From: Shewanella morhuae
GTDB lineage: Bacteria > Pseudomonadota > Gammaproteobacteria > Enterobacterales > Shewanellaceae
DNA: 64,000 nucleotides
Direction of reading: 5' to 3'
NCBI RefSeq assembly: GCF_900156405.1
Contig: NZ_FTNN01000001.1
Location: forward strand, 230,154-294,153
In this document: positions 35,501 through 43,715 of the stretch, one piece after another
How positions within the stretch are numbered: position 1 is the stretch's first letter
How the letters are laid out: each line of letters opens with the position of its first letter
Translations under genes and position numbers: made by a program
Notes under the pieces: model-generated
Databases searched by the model: none
What the model saw: only the letters and a program-made list of their open reading frames with translations
Told to the model about the DNA's origin: nothing

Positions 35501-37335
35501 AGCAAATCGGCATCCAGCGCCTGCGTGATAAAGTGCTGTTCGCAGCTGGCTTTGAGTGATAAGAAATTGGCCAGACAAGACAGGCCGTTATCGATCCGCT
35601 TTTTTTCTAAAGCCCATATGGGGATATTTACTTTAACGCTTTTAAGATCCGGTACTTCGGATAGCCAGCTCGTTGTTGAAATCAGCGGTGCGACTTGTTG
35701 CAAGCTTTGTGGTTTATCAAGCTGCAGAAAAACACTGACGGTTTGAGTTTGCGTATCAAGTTGGCTAAGCAACTGGCATATTTCTGCCAAGGTAGAGGTT
35801 AATGCCTGCTGCAATGCAGGTGAAAAGTCAGTGCGACCAGACCTCGCAAATGGATGCGCTGCAGGTATGCCAATGCGTGCTAGGTGCTGTACTAATTCCG
35901 TAACCAGTTTCCTCGCATTACTGTATTCCTCAGCTGTCCATTGTTCGAAGTAGCTAAAGGGGAGTGCTGGTAAGGAGTTGTCTGGAGCCTTTGTTTTCAA
36001 TTGCAGCAATGAGCCCAACGCTTCAATGTAATTGATACCGCTACGCAGAATAGGGGCTCGGATGGCATGCACATAAGCATCCAGCGAGGCTTTTGATTCC
36101 GCTAAATCTGAAAACTCTTGCTCCCGGTTTGCTGTTTGTGGCCGACCTTGCTCAAGTGACTCAGCAATAGAACCAAGCACAGATTTCTTGGTACTTTTGT
36201 GACTATGTAGTTCGAGTACGGCGTAGCCCATATGAGTTTCATCAAGGCGTTTTTTCACCACATCAAGTGCTGCCATTTTTTGTGCAACAAACAGCACCTT
36301 TTTACCCAGCGCAAGCGCTTCGGCAATAATGTTGGTGATAGTTTGGGATTTACCTGTACCTGGCGGCCCTTGAATGATCAGGTCCGCGCCAGATTTCATC
36401 GCCAAGATTGCTTCAATCTGGCTGGAATCGGCGTCTTTTACCAAGTGGAGTTTTTCTGGATGATTCAGATCTGCTGGATTGATCTCTGCATCGTGGGGAA
36501 AGCCATCACGAAATAAGCGGCCAATCAAAGATAACTGTGATGGTTTTTTTCCTTCCGGCCAGCCTGTAGGGTCCAAGTCCATGTACATTTGAAACTTGCC
36601 AAAAGAGAACAGCCCTAAACCAATTTTATCTTGATGCACCCGCCATGAAGGTTGCGCTGTAATCGCATCAGCTACCGCCTGATAATAATCTGTGATGACC
36701 ATCTCATCAGAATAGGCGGGAAGCATTAACTTAAACTCAGTCCTTAGTTTTGCTGCTAAGGTCAGGTTTGAACCCAGATCTTCGCCTGTGTAGCGTAATT
36801 TGAAGCTATCTCTGGCTGATGAGCGCATTAGTTGAACAGGGATCAGAATTAAAGGCGCATATCTTGAAACCGATGAGTTTGTTGGCTCATTCCACTGTAA
36901 AAAACCAAGTGCTAAATACAGAACCTCGACACCTTGCTCTTGCAGCATGGTATGGGCTTCGGTTTCCAGTTTCAGCAGGGCTTTATCCAGCTTAGCGGGC
37001 ACTAATCCGGTTTGTAGGTATTTGTCGGTGAAGCGGGCCGCTCCCTTTTTCTGTTCGAGGTATAAATCAAGAGGTGGCAATTCCGAATCATCGTCGGTCT
37101 GAAAGAATGATCCTTCATCTTCGCTGTCGGCAATTTTTTGTTGATAAGCTTCTGGCAATGGTAAAAAGCTGAGTGTGTTTTCTTGCTCAACCAGCATTTC
37201 AAATATCTTGGCAGATTGCTCATCAATAATGTCGAGGGCTTTACTACCACTGCGGTAATTCAGCTGAGGGTTGGATCGAAGACCCATATCAAGTAATTCC
37301 AGACGCGCACGTTCCAGTTGCTGCTCAACAACCAT
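32566..37335 (-). CDS. DUF4011/superfamily-1 helicase/Vsr-like nuclease/DUF3320 protein, Hhe-type candidate anti-phage protein
   Basis: About 1,589 residues from the ATG at 37335, chosen for its GGAG site and because MVVEQQLERARLELLDMG starts the DUF4011 domain (an ATG 11 codons earlier is weaker). Positions here count from that earlier ATG: DUF4011 about 15-300; Walker A GPPGTGKSQT at 334-343; helical insert about 400-900; Walker B VIFDEASQIPAPDALG near 963; then VVGDSKQMPP, WHYRSRHDSL near 1041, NVQGDERDVI near 1163 and NVLISRARLAMEVF near 1203 (SF1 motifs V-VI); a Vsr/PD-(D/E)xK-like nuclease about 1260-1360 (YYIDLAI, LALEYDGADYYG); DUF3320 about 1420-1510. This order matches the single-gene Hhe defence system as I know it. 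All motifs look intact. It lies between relA and mazG. Defence role is inferred from architecture. Confidence 0.88.
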   Translation of the reverse strand: MVVEQQLERARLELLDMGLRSNPQLNYRSGSKALDIIDEQSAKIFEMLVEQENTLSFLPLPEAYQQKIADSEDEGSFFQTDDDSELPPLDLYLEQKKGAARFTDKYLQTGLVPAKLDKALLKLETEAHTMLQEQGVEVLYLALGFLQWNEPTNSSVSRYAPLILIPVQLMRSSARDSFKLRYTGEDLGSNLTLAAKLRTEFKLMLPAYSDEMVITDYYQAVADAITAQPSWRVHQDKIGLGLFSFGKFQMYMDLDPTGWPEGKKPSQLSLIGRLFRDGFPHDAEINPADLNHPEKLHLVKDADSSQIEAILAMKSGADLIIQGPPGTGKSQTITNIIAEALALGKKVLFVAQKMAALDVVKKRLDETHMGYAVLELHSHKSTKKSVLGSIAESLEQGRPQTANREQEFSDLAESKASLDAYVHAIRAPILRSGINYIEALGSLLQLKTKAPDNSLPALPFSYFEQWTAEEYSNARKLVTELVQHLARIGIPAAHPFARSGRTDFSPALQQALTSTLAEICQLLSQLDTQTQTVSVFLQLDKPQSLQQVAPLISTTSWLSEVPDLKSVKVNIPIWALEKKRIDNGLSCLANFLSLKASCEQHFITQALDADLLSIRQGLICKTDKWWRLLSSSYRQAKAQLAGLWLGALPTSSTDWLTALDTALTYQSTKKELTSYHPLLSEAFGPLWQGEFSEHNELTQIHSWINTFYAKVNRVELSQSLAELIDKGVDKKLLRDQTNSLTALCNAIAVQAQTLQELIQIPDSHPNHDLAAMQFAQLNTLLEGWKNSALFYDFARYNQIIKAFEPYNIKDFTKLAYSWHAASDLLMTVFELSYYSGLVNNAYDSSEAIRQFDRNKHEQSLRDFKRIDGNSLFFAQEFLVNSLYERLPKKTAKGEIELVLRELGKKKRHIPIRKLLAEAGNVIQQVKPIFMMSPMSIATYLKQGTLDFDLVIFDEASQIPAPDALGAMLRGQQVIVVGDSKQMPPSNLFGKAVELEDEELESSATAEMESILALMEARGAASKMLRWHYRSRHDSLIAVSNDQFYKNKLVAFPSPGFHPDATGLKFHYLPETHYDKGSSRTNTGEVKAVVAAVLNHALTKSHLSLGVVAFSLSQRDAILLELEKERRLQPETDEFFAQHAGGDEFFVKNLENVQGDERDVILISICYGKTSTGQLSQNFGLLNKPGGERRLNVLISRARLAMEVFANFKGDELKVGADSPFGVRSLQIFLQFAESGQLNKAYEKQQEQNFAFGALLHQAIQRLGYQVATRVGSQGYYIDLAIKHPEDPSKFVLALEYDGADYYGATSARDRERLRQSVLEGLGWSFKRIWSTDWFRDPEAELHRLKVLIDKAITQHDELMVTMAAQATCTRQVKHKVAAPETIATPIMRVEEEQPEFEACTTPYKKADVSKLNIPHVDDFSAIPLSMLVYAVERIVETEYPIFASLVATRLANAAGLTRVGAKIKRTVDQAITGAVAKGLIQLDSDEVLWPHGRSTVKLRNWNSVDTATRKLENVCDAELTNALLLTVQDAHAISVTDAASAALGLLGFQRATAQAAERMSKLAQIQCDKNVLVCDNERLKISIAKPSLP

Positions 37336-37900
37336 AAAAATCCATCTCCGAGATATGCTGAACAGCAATAGTTTTCACTAGGTTTTTGCTGGTGGCGTTG
37401 GTTAAAAATCTACCATATCAATGGTTGTTTCTAAAAGCAATCTTGCGGATTATTAGAATGATAAGAACAAGTCGTGCAGGAAGTGAGTGGCTGGATATTA
37501 GTGTTAGGGGCCGTTAATAAATTTAACGATATTAGCTAAAGTTGATGGTGCTATTCGCATGAGATTCCTGCTCACCTAATGACTCATCAAGAAAAATGTG
37601 TCCCAGCATTTCTGGGTATACTCTTTTGCCAGCAAATTGCCTAATCGGCCAGCCTTCTTGGAGCTATTAAGCTCTAAGGAATGATTTAAGCAGCAACGCC
37701 ATGCTAATTGATCATGAATATGGCTCATGTTCTAGGTGAAATAAAACCGTTTTTGTTCATGTGCCGAACCACGTATAAATGACTCCAAGCGAAATATTAG
37801 ACAAGCTTGAAGTTGCGCCCTGGCTAACCCATCAGGATTTAAGTCATCGGCACTTAAGTTAAAAGCAAATAGCCCCAAAAGACTGTGAGACAACTGAGTG

Positions 37901-37930
37901 AGAATCTCAGGACAGAATCTCAGACAGAAC
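37901..37930. repeat. Short imperfect direct repeat, 12-13 bp
   Basis: AGAATCTCAGGAC is followed directly by AGAATCTCAGAC and AGAAC, about 90 bases upstream of mesX. Confidence 0.6.
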
Positions 37931-37949
37931 ACGAATAATGTCTATCAGA

Positions 37950-37968
37950 GTCAGGTCTAGAAGCTAAA
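37950..37968. promoter_or_regulatory. Weak MetJ-box-like sequence upstream of mesX
   Basis: TCAGGTCT-AGAAGCTA gives about nine of sixteen matches to two MetJ octamers (AGACGTCT). It is in the right place for methionine control, but the match is poor. Confidence 0.2.
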
Positions 37969-38021
37969 AGAGCAGGGTATAAACTCAGGTTTGAAATCAG
38001 ACAATTGGATACTGGATCACT

Positions 38022-38996
38022 ATGAATAACCATTTTACATTTACGATTAACAGCATTTGTCTTGATGAAAATTATCATCCGTCAGATAAGACGCGTATCA
38101 CCACCAATTTTGCTAATTTGGCCAGAGGTAGTCATCGCCAAGCGAATTTACGTAATGCGTTAAAGATGATTGATAATAGTTTTAATGCCTTAGCGCATTG
38201 GGATAACCCTAAGGCTGATCGTTATACTGTCGAACTCGAAATCATCTCCGTTCATATGGATGTTGATGGTAGTGGCCAAACTTTCCCATCGATTGAAATT
38301 TTAAAAACTAATATTGTTGATAGTAAAACCAATAAGCGCATTGAAGGCATTGTCGGCAATAACTTTTCTTCTTATGTCCGTGATTATGACTTTAGTGTCT
38401 TGCTGGCAGAGCATAATAAGGGCCAAGCCAAATTTAGTATTCCAGATAATTTTGGTGAACTGCACGGCAAGCTTTTTCAGTACTTTGTTAATTCAGATGC
38501 TTATAAACAGAACTTTAATAAGCCACCGGTTATCTGTCTCAGTGTGTCGGACAACAAAACCTACCATAGAACTGAAAATCAGCATCCTGTATTAGGGGCT
38601 GAATACCAACCAAATGAGTCGTCTCTAACTGAGCAATATTTCCAAAAAATGGGCTTGCAGGTACGCTATTTTATGCCACCAAATAGCGTGGCGCCATTAG
38701 CCTTCTATTTTTTTGGTGACTTACTCAATGATTACACTCACCTTGAGTTGATAAGCACCATCAGCACTATGGGCACCTTTCAAAAAATCTATCGTCCTGA
38801 GATTTATAATGCCAATGCTGCTGCCGGAAAATGCTATCAACCTAATTTGAAAAACCTGGATCATTCGCTCACTCAAATTGTTTATGACCGAGCAGAACGT
38901 AGCCAGTTAGCGAATGAGCAAGGTAAATTTGCTGCGGAGCATTTTATCAAGCCATACCAAACGGTGCTTGAGCAATGGTCAGCTAATCATTTGTAA
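38022..38996 (+). CDS. mesX: DUF1852 protein, MesX-type methionine synthase partner
   Basis: 324 residues, soluble, starting MNNHFTFTINSICLDENYHPSDKTRITTNFANLARG, the DUF1852 signature. DUF1852 proteins (MesX) are known to be required, with oxygen, by MesD, a folate-independent core methionine synthase; the MesX chemistry was unsettled as far as I know. No classical cofactor motif is visible. The gene is 119 bases ahead of the MetE-core gene in the same direction, the arrangement expected of a mesX-mesD operon. Confidence 0.87.
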   Translation: MNNHFTFTINSICLDENYHPSDKTRITTNFANLARGSHRQANLRNALKMIDNSFNALAHWDNPKADRYTVELEIISVHMDVDGSGQTFPSIEILKTNIVDSKTNKRIEGIVGNNFSSYVRDYDFSVLLAEHNKGQAKFSIPDNFGELHGKLFQYFVNSDAYKQNFNKPPVICLSVSDNKTYHRTENQHPVLGAEYQPNESSLTEQYFQKMGLQVRYFMPPNSVAPLAFYFFGDLLNDYTHLELISTISTMGTFQKIYRPEIYNANAAAGKCYQPNLKNLDHSLTQIVYDRAERSQLANEQGKFAAEHFIKPYQTVLEQWSANHL

Positions 38997-39115
38997 TCGC
39001 TCAGCTTAATCGCATCGTTTAACTGCTCTGTTTACGGTGCCATTTAATCGCTTGATTAGATTGTTATATTCAATCATTACGTTAAAAGCTAATCCCAATT
39101 TACGGTATCAATATT

Positions 39116-40177
39116 ATGACTAAATCAGTTAACAAAACACTTAGCAAAACACTGTTACCGACTTCAACTGCTGGCAGTTTGCCTAAACCTTTATGGCTTG
39201 CAGAGCCTCAAACACTCTGGTCGCCTTGGAAATTACAAGGCGAAGAGTTAGTTGCCGGTAAACACGATGCACTGCGTTTGTCATTACAAGATCAACAGCA
39301 AGCAGGCATTTATATTGTTAGTGATGGCGAGCAAACGCGGCAACATTTTGTCACTACCTTTATTGAGCATCTCAATGGCGTTGATTTTTCCAAACGTAAA
39401 ACCGTAAAAATTCGTGACCGCTATGATGCGAGCGTACCCACGGTTGTTGGCCCAGTGAGTCGCCAAAAGTCTGTTTTTGTTGAAGATGCCAAATTTTTAC
39501 GTCAGCAAACCACGCAACCAATTAAATGGGCGCTACCTGGTCCTATGACCATGATAGATACGCTTTATGATGACCATTATAAAAGTCGCGAAAAGCTCGC
39601 GTGGGAATTTGCCAAAATTCTGAATGAGGAAGCTAAAGAATTAGAAGCGGCGGGTGTTGATATTATTCAATTTGATGAACCTGCTTTTAATGTGTTTTTT
39701 GATGAGGTCAATGATTGGGGCATAGCGTGTTTAGAGAGAGCGATTGAAGGGCTTAAATGCGAAACTGCGGTACACATTTGTTATGGTTATGGCATTAAAG
39801 CCAATACCGATTGGAAAAAAACCTTAGGCTCAGAATGGCGCCAATATGAAGAGGCTTTTCCTAAACTGCAAAAATCGAATATTGATATTATCTCGCTAGA
39901 ATGTCATAACTCCCATGTGCCAATGGAGCTACTTGAGCTCATTCGCGGTAAAAAAGTCATGGTCGGCGCGATTGATGTTGCCACAGACACGATTGAAACC
40001 GCAGAGGAAGTCGCTGACACGCTGCGAAAAGCCCTTAAATTTGTTGATGCCGACAAACTCTATCCTTGCACTAACTGCGGCATGACGCCTTTATCCCATC
40101 ACGTCGCAAGAGGTAAACTCAATGCCTTAAGTGCAGGCGCTGAGATAGTAAGAAAAGAACTCTTGGCACTAAAATAA
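39116..40177 (+). CDS. mesD: Core (folate-independent) methionine synthase MesD
   Basis: 353 residues, corresponding only to the C-terminal catalytic half of cobalamin-independent methionine synthase; the MetE N-terminal half, which helps bind polyglutamyl folate, is absent. Zinc ligands are visible: VHICYG (His and Cys), SLECHNSH (Glu) and YPCTNCGM (Cys). N-terminus LLPTSTAGSLPKPLWLAE fits the family. With DUF1852 next to it, MesD is the best assignment rather than a truncated MetE. The methyl donor is not known from sequence. Confidence 0.88.
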   Translation: MTKSVNKTLSKTLLPTSTAGSLPKPLWLAEPQTLWSPWKLQGEELVAGKHDALRLSLQDQQQAGIYIVSDGEQTRQHFVTTFIEHLNGVDFSKRKTVKIRDRYDASVPTVVGPVSRQKSVFVEDAKFLRQQTTQPIKWALPGPMTMIDTLYDDHYKSREKLAWEFAKILNEEAKELEAAGVDIIQFDEPAFNVFFDEVNDWGIACLERAIEGLKCETAVHICYGYGIKANTDWKKTLGSEWRQYEEAFPKLQKSNIDIISLECHNSHVPMELLELIRGKKVMVGAIDVATDTIETAEEVADTLRKALKFVDADKLYPCTNCGMTPLSHHVARGKLNALSAGAEIVRKELLALK

Positions 40178-40252
40178 GACGCGTTAAGTGCTGCTGTATG
40201 TTTTACCGCAGCATGAGTCCAGCTTTGTTGAAGGGATATCGACGTTGGTGTT

Positions 40253-40293
40253 AAAAAAACGGGATTGGCATTTTGATACCAATCCCGTTGTTC
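40253..40293. terminator. Bidirectional terminator between mesD and the amidase gene
   Basis: AACGGGATTGG (40258-40268) and CCAATCCCGTT (40279-40289) form an 11-base stem. The A7 run on the left gives a U tract for the minus strand; the plus side is weaker. Confidence 0.78.
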
Positions 40294-40344
40294 ATTTCTA
40301 AACTCTTACATTTAGTGCTTAGGCTTAGTCGTTTGCCTTAGCGC

Positions 40345-42051
40345 TTATTCACCAAGTTCTGGTGTGCGCGCTGGGATCATGCGTTTACTGCCAGTTGCTT
40401 CAAATGCGGCTGCAAACTTAAGCAGGTTATTGTCATCATAAGCACGGCCTGCGAAAGTTAAACCGACTGGCATGCCAATATCAGCCATCACGCCCATAGG
40501 CACTGTCACCGTTGGTACACCTAAGTGACGAATCGCTAGGTTGCCATTAGCGACCCAAATACCGTTGCTCCACGCAATATCAGCAGAAGCAGGATTAATG
40601 TGTGCATCTGCAGGGCCAACATCTGCCATGGTTGGAAACAGCACAGCATCGAGTTTGAGTGCATCCATCCAGTCTTCGAGATCTAGTTTGCGGGTTTTCT
40701 CTAAGCCACGCAGACCATCGGGTATGCTGTCAATCTGATCATAGGACTTAAGGCCTCGTTTGGCCATGTTGACGTACTCATCCATACCAGCAGCGAGATC
40801 GCCTTCACGGTTTGGCAAGGTGCCTAAGTCATGCGGGAAAATCAAATGTCCCACCACATCTTCAAGCTTGTTGAGTTTAGGGTCATTATTGGCACGCAAG
40901 AATTCATCAAACGCCCAGCCGGAGAGTTCCCACAGCTCATCATTGAGGAACTCAGGCGTGACTATGCCGCGATTAAACACGGTTGGCGTACCTGGTCGGT
41001 CACCTTCGCAATTTGATACCAGCGGAAAATCAACTTCAATGACTTCAGCTCCCGCAGCTTCTAGCGCTTGGCGCGCCGCTTCCCAGAGGTCGATTACTGA
41101 TGAGCGCGTATTGATGCGCTGACCAGTCGGGCCACCGATACCGGGGTTTTCGCTGGTGCCTGCCAATTCATCCTTATTGATGTACATGCGCGGCACACCA
41201 AAACGCTTACCTTTAAGCGTGTCGGTTTGAGCGGCAAGGGAGAGATAAGATGCTGGACGAACAGCTGATGCTTTGGGGATCTCAACCCAAGGTTGCAGAC
41301 GCCATAGGTCGCCACGGGTGATAGGGTCATCCGCCACAATAACGTCAAGCACTTCGAGCATGTCTGCCATAGTACGAGTGTAAGGCACCACCACATCCAT
41401 GGTCGGTGTTAACGGCCAGTTGCCACGTACCGAAATCACGCCGCGTGACGGGGTATAGGCGCACAGCCCATTGTTTGATGCCGGCCCACGCCCGCTCGAC
41501 CATGTTTCTTCGGCAAGGCCGAAAGCTGAATAACTGGCAGCGGTACCTGTTCCTGCGCCGTTAGAAGATCCCGAGGCAAAAGGTGCAGTAAGATACTCAG
41601 CATTGTATGGACTTTCGGCGCGGCCGTAATGACCGCGCTGCATGCCGCCATTGGCCATTGGTGGCATGTTGGTTTTACCTAAACAGATAGCGCCCGCAGC
41701 GCGTAGGCGCTCGACGGCAAAGGCATCGTATTGGGCAACTAAATTCTTAAACGCAGGGCTACCAGAGGCCGCAGTCAGCCCCTTAACCAGATAGCTATCC
41801 TTGGCGGTGTAAGGAATGCCATCAAGTGGGCTAAGTAGTTCACCACGCGCTCGGCGTGCATCGGAAGCTTCTGCTTCTTTTAACGCATCGGGATTGCGCA
41901 CTACCAGCGCATTGAGCTTAGTCTGTGTCGCAGGGCCATCATAAGCCTCAACCCGCGCAAGGTACGATTGCACCAATTCAACCGCAGTAGTGCGGCCCGA
42001 TTCAAGTGCCGCCCGCAGCTCGGCAATAGAAACTTCTGTTACTTCAAACAT
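40345..42051 (-). CDS. Amidase-signature family hydrolase
   Basis: About 568 residues from the ATG at 42051, supported by GGAGG just upstream. The catalytic Lys-cisSer-Ser triad is intact: GIPYTAKD (Lys84), ASGSSNG (Ser near 163) and TWSSGRGPAS (Ser near 186), followed by YTPSRGVISVRGNWPLT. It is longer than GatA and has no gatB or gatC beside it, so it is not the tRNA amidotransferase. Together with the agmatine deiminase gene 74 bases upstream it probably forms an operon; hydrolysis of a ureido or amide compound is inferred. No clear signal peptide. Confidence 0.88.
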   Translation of the reverse strand: MFEVTEVSIAELRAALESGRTTAVELVQSYLARVEAYDGPATQTKLNALVVRNPDALKEAEASDARRARGELLSPLDGIPYTAKDSYLVKGLTAASGSPAFKNLVAQYDAFAVERLRAAGAICLGKTNMPPMANGGMQRGHYGRAESPYNAEYLTAPFASGSSNGAGTGTAASYSAFGLAEETWSSGRGPASNNGLCAYTPSRGVISVRGNWPLTPTMDVVVPYTRTMADMLEVLDVIVADDPITRGDLWRLQPWVEIPKASAVRPASYLSLAAQTDTLKGKRFGVPRMYINKDELAGTSENPGIGGPTGQRINTRSSVIDLWEAARQALEAAGAEVIEVDFPLVSNCEGDRPGTPTVFNRGIVTPEFLNDELWELSGWAFDEFLRANNDPKLNKLEDVVGHLIFPHDLGTLPNREGDLAAGMDEYVNMAKRGLKSYDQIDSIPDGLRGLEKTRKLDLEDWMDALKLDAVLFPTMADVGPADAHINPASADIAWSNGIWVANGNLAIRHLGVPTVTVPMGVMADIGMPVGLTFAGRAYDDNNLLKFAAAFEATGSKRMIPARTPELGE

Positions 42052-42125
42052 TTTACTGCCTCCCGCTGAAAACCAATGGTGTTGCAACAACAGTGACATC
42101 AATCGTCATTCTGTGCTCCTTGAGA

Positions 42126-43238
42126 TTACTTTCCAGAGGGGATCTGCTGGGTAATACAATGGATGTTGCCGCCACCTAATAAAATCTCGCGGGCAGGCAC
42201 ACCGACAATCTCATACTCAGGAAAAATTTCTTGCAGTTTTTGGGCGGCGATATCGTCGGTTGCAGGATCCAGTAGCGGGAAAACGATACGATTATTGGTG
42301 ATTAAAAAGTTCACATAAGAACCCGCTAAACGTTCACCCGCTGTGCGTGGTACGCCAGTGCCTTCTGCTACGCCTTGTGATTCTTCTTCGGTACAATACA
42401 GAGGACCCGGTTGTGGCAATAGATGGATTTTTAACTTACGACCCTGTGCATCCACGGTGTTTTGCAACACATTGAGTGCAGCTTTTGAGCGAGGATACTG
42501 GGGATCGGTTTGATCATCTGTCCAGTGTAAAACCACTTCGCCTGGGCGAGCAAAACAGCACATATTGTCAATATGTCCGTCGGTTTCATCCATGTAGACG
42601 CCTTCTTCCAACCAGATAAACTGCTTAACATTTAAATAATCACGCAGTAATGCTTCAATCTGTTCTTTGGTTAGATCTGGGTTTCGGTTGGCGTTGAGTA
42701 AGCACTCAGCACTTGTCATACAGGTGCCTTCACCATCGACATGAATGGATCCCCCTTCAAGGATCAACGGTGCGCTGTAACGGGCAAAACTATGCTGCTT
42801 AAGCATCTGCTCTGCGACTTGCTCATCCTTGTCCCATGGCGAGTACAAACCACCGTTATCACCACCCCAAGCATTAAAGCCCCAGTCAACACCACGGCAT
42901 TCGCCTGTGGCATTCACCACTATGGTCGGTCCGGTATCGCGAGCCCAGCAATCGTTGCTATTCATTTCGACTAAAGTGACGTGAGCAGGCATAACCGTTT
43001 TTGCCTCTGCCAAAAACGCCTTGGGTGCGCCCATATAAACAGGTGTCGCCGCACCAATGGCATCGGCCACCTTAGCAAAGGTTGCCTGAGCATAAGCCCC
43101 AGCTGCGCGCCAGTTGTCGGGGCGATATGGCCAAATCATCCACACCGCTTGCTGCGCCGCCCATTCTGCGGGCATGTGGAAACCATCTTGAGATGGCTTA
43201 GTTACTAACTGCGTGGCATTCACTGTCACGTTTGTCAT
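42126..43238 (-). CDS. aguA: Agmatine deiminase
   Basis: 370 residues from the ATG at 43238 (GGAG about ten bases upstream). Converts agmatine to N-carbamoylputrescine and ammonia. The guanidine-modifying fold is clear: [52 protein letters not shown], and the nucleophile in [15 protein letters not shown] (Cys near residue 361). Normal family length. The usual partner AguB (nitrilase-type) is absent; an amidase-signature gene follows instead. Oriented away from mazG. Confidence 0.95.
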   Translation of the reverse strand: MTNVTVNATQLVTKPSQDGFHMPAEWAAQQAVWMIWPYRPDNWRAAGAYAQATFAKVADAIGAATPVYMGAPKAFLAEAKTVMPAHVTLVEMNSNDCWARDTGPTIVVNATGECRGVDWGFNAWGGDNGGLYSPWDKDEQVAEQMLKQHSFARYSAPLILEGGSIHVDGEGTCMTSAECLLNANRNPDLTKEQIEALLRDYLNVKQFIWLEEGVYMDETDGHIDNMCCFARPGEVVLHWTDDQTDPQYPRSKAALNVLQNTVDAQGRKLKIHLLPQPGPLYCTEEESQGVAEGTGVPRTAGERLAGSYVNFLITNNRIVFPLLDPATDDIAAQKLQEIFPEYEIVGVPAREILLGGGNIHCITQQIPSGK

Positions 43239-43715
43239 GAGTTTTGTCTCCAGTAATGCTGAAAAACTATCAGGGTGCGTCCTACCTAGGACGACAGAAT
43301 AGAAATACACCTAACATCAATCAAATGAATAAATTGAATAACCGCATTCATTATGTAAAGAGTTAGGTCGACATTGCCACGTATGCACTTGGTGAGTTGT
43401 AGCTTCGTTGACATATTGCTGTATATCTTATCATTTAAGACGGCTTGCGCTAAAGACTTGTATGCAGGGCATGGATGAGAATTTGTAGGGCAAGTTTATT
43501 GCTTATTTAGATGAGTGCCATCACGACATGGGGTAAATACGCTTTAGTTAAAATAAGTCACTCAGAGCTGATCTTTGGATCAAAATAGCGCTTTTATGTT
43601 ACCTAACTTATCATTAGCCCTTTATTTTAGTGTTCAGCTAAAGCTGCTGAGGCGTATTCTGGTTGTTTTTCTCAATATTCGCCCGTTGCAGTATTTATCT
43701 TTAAAGGATATCAGC
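43239..43715. other. 477-base divergent gap between aguA and mazG
   Basis: AT-rich, no supported gene. The mazG frame is open upstream to 43575, but the added residues are hydrophobic and unlike MazG, so I treat them as leader. Promoters for both directions must be here; I could not fix them confidently. Confidence 0.5.

Larger units (their letters stand above)
37336..38021. other. 686-base gap between helicase gene and mesX; no convincing gene
   Basis: Holds the helicase promoter region, a possible 50-residue minus frame (37576-37728, MSHIHDQLAWRCCLNHSLEL...) without recognisable homology or clear ribosome site, and a 28-codon plus frame at 37779-37862. Both may be decayed remnants. The short AGAATCTCAG repeat (37901-37925) and the mesX leader are at the right end. 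Confidence 0.45.

Noticed and set aside
37732..37932. 66-codon minus-strand frame in the gap before mesX
   Set aside because: No ribosome site or family similarity; the region looks like non-coding or decayed DNA.
39116..40177. MesD as a truncated, broken metE
   Set aside because: Zinc ligands and ends are intact and DUF1852 lies upstream, the known functional pairing.
40345..42051. Amidase as GatA of the tRNA amidotransferase
   Set aside because: No gatB or gatC adjacent, longer than GatA, and paired with agmatine deiminase.
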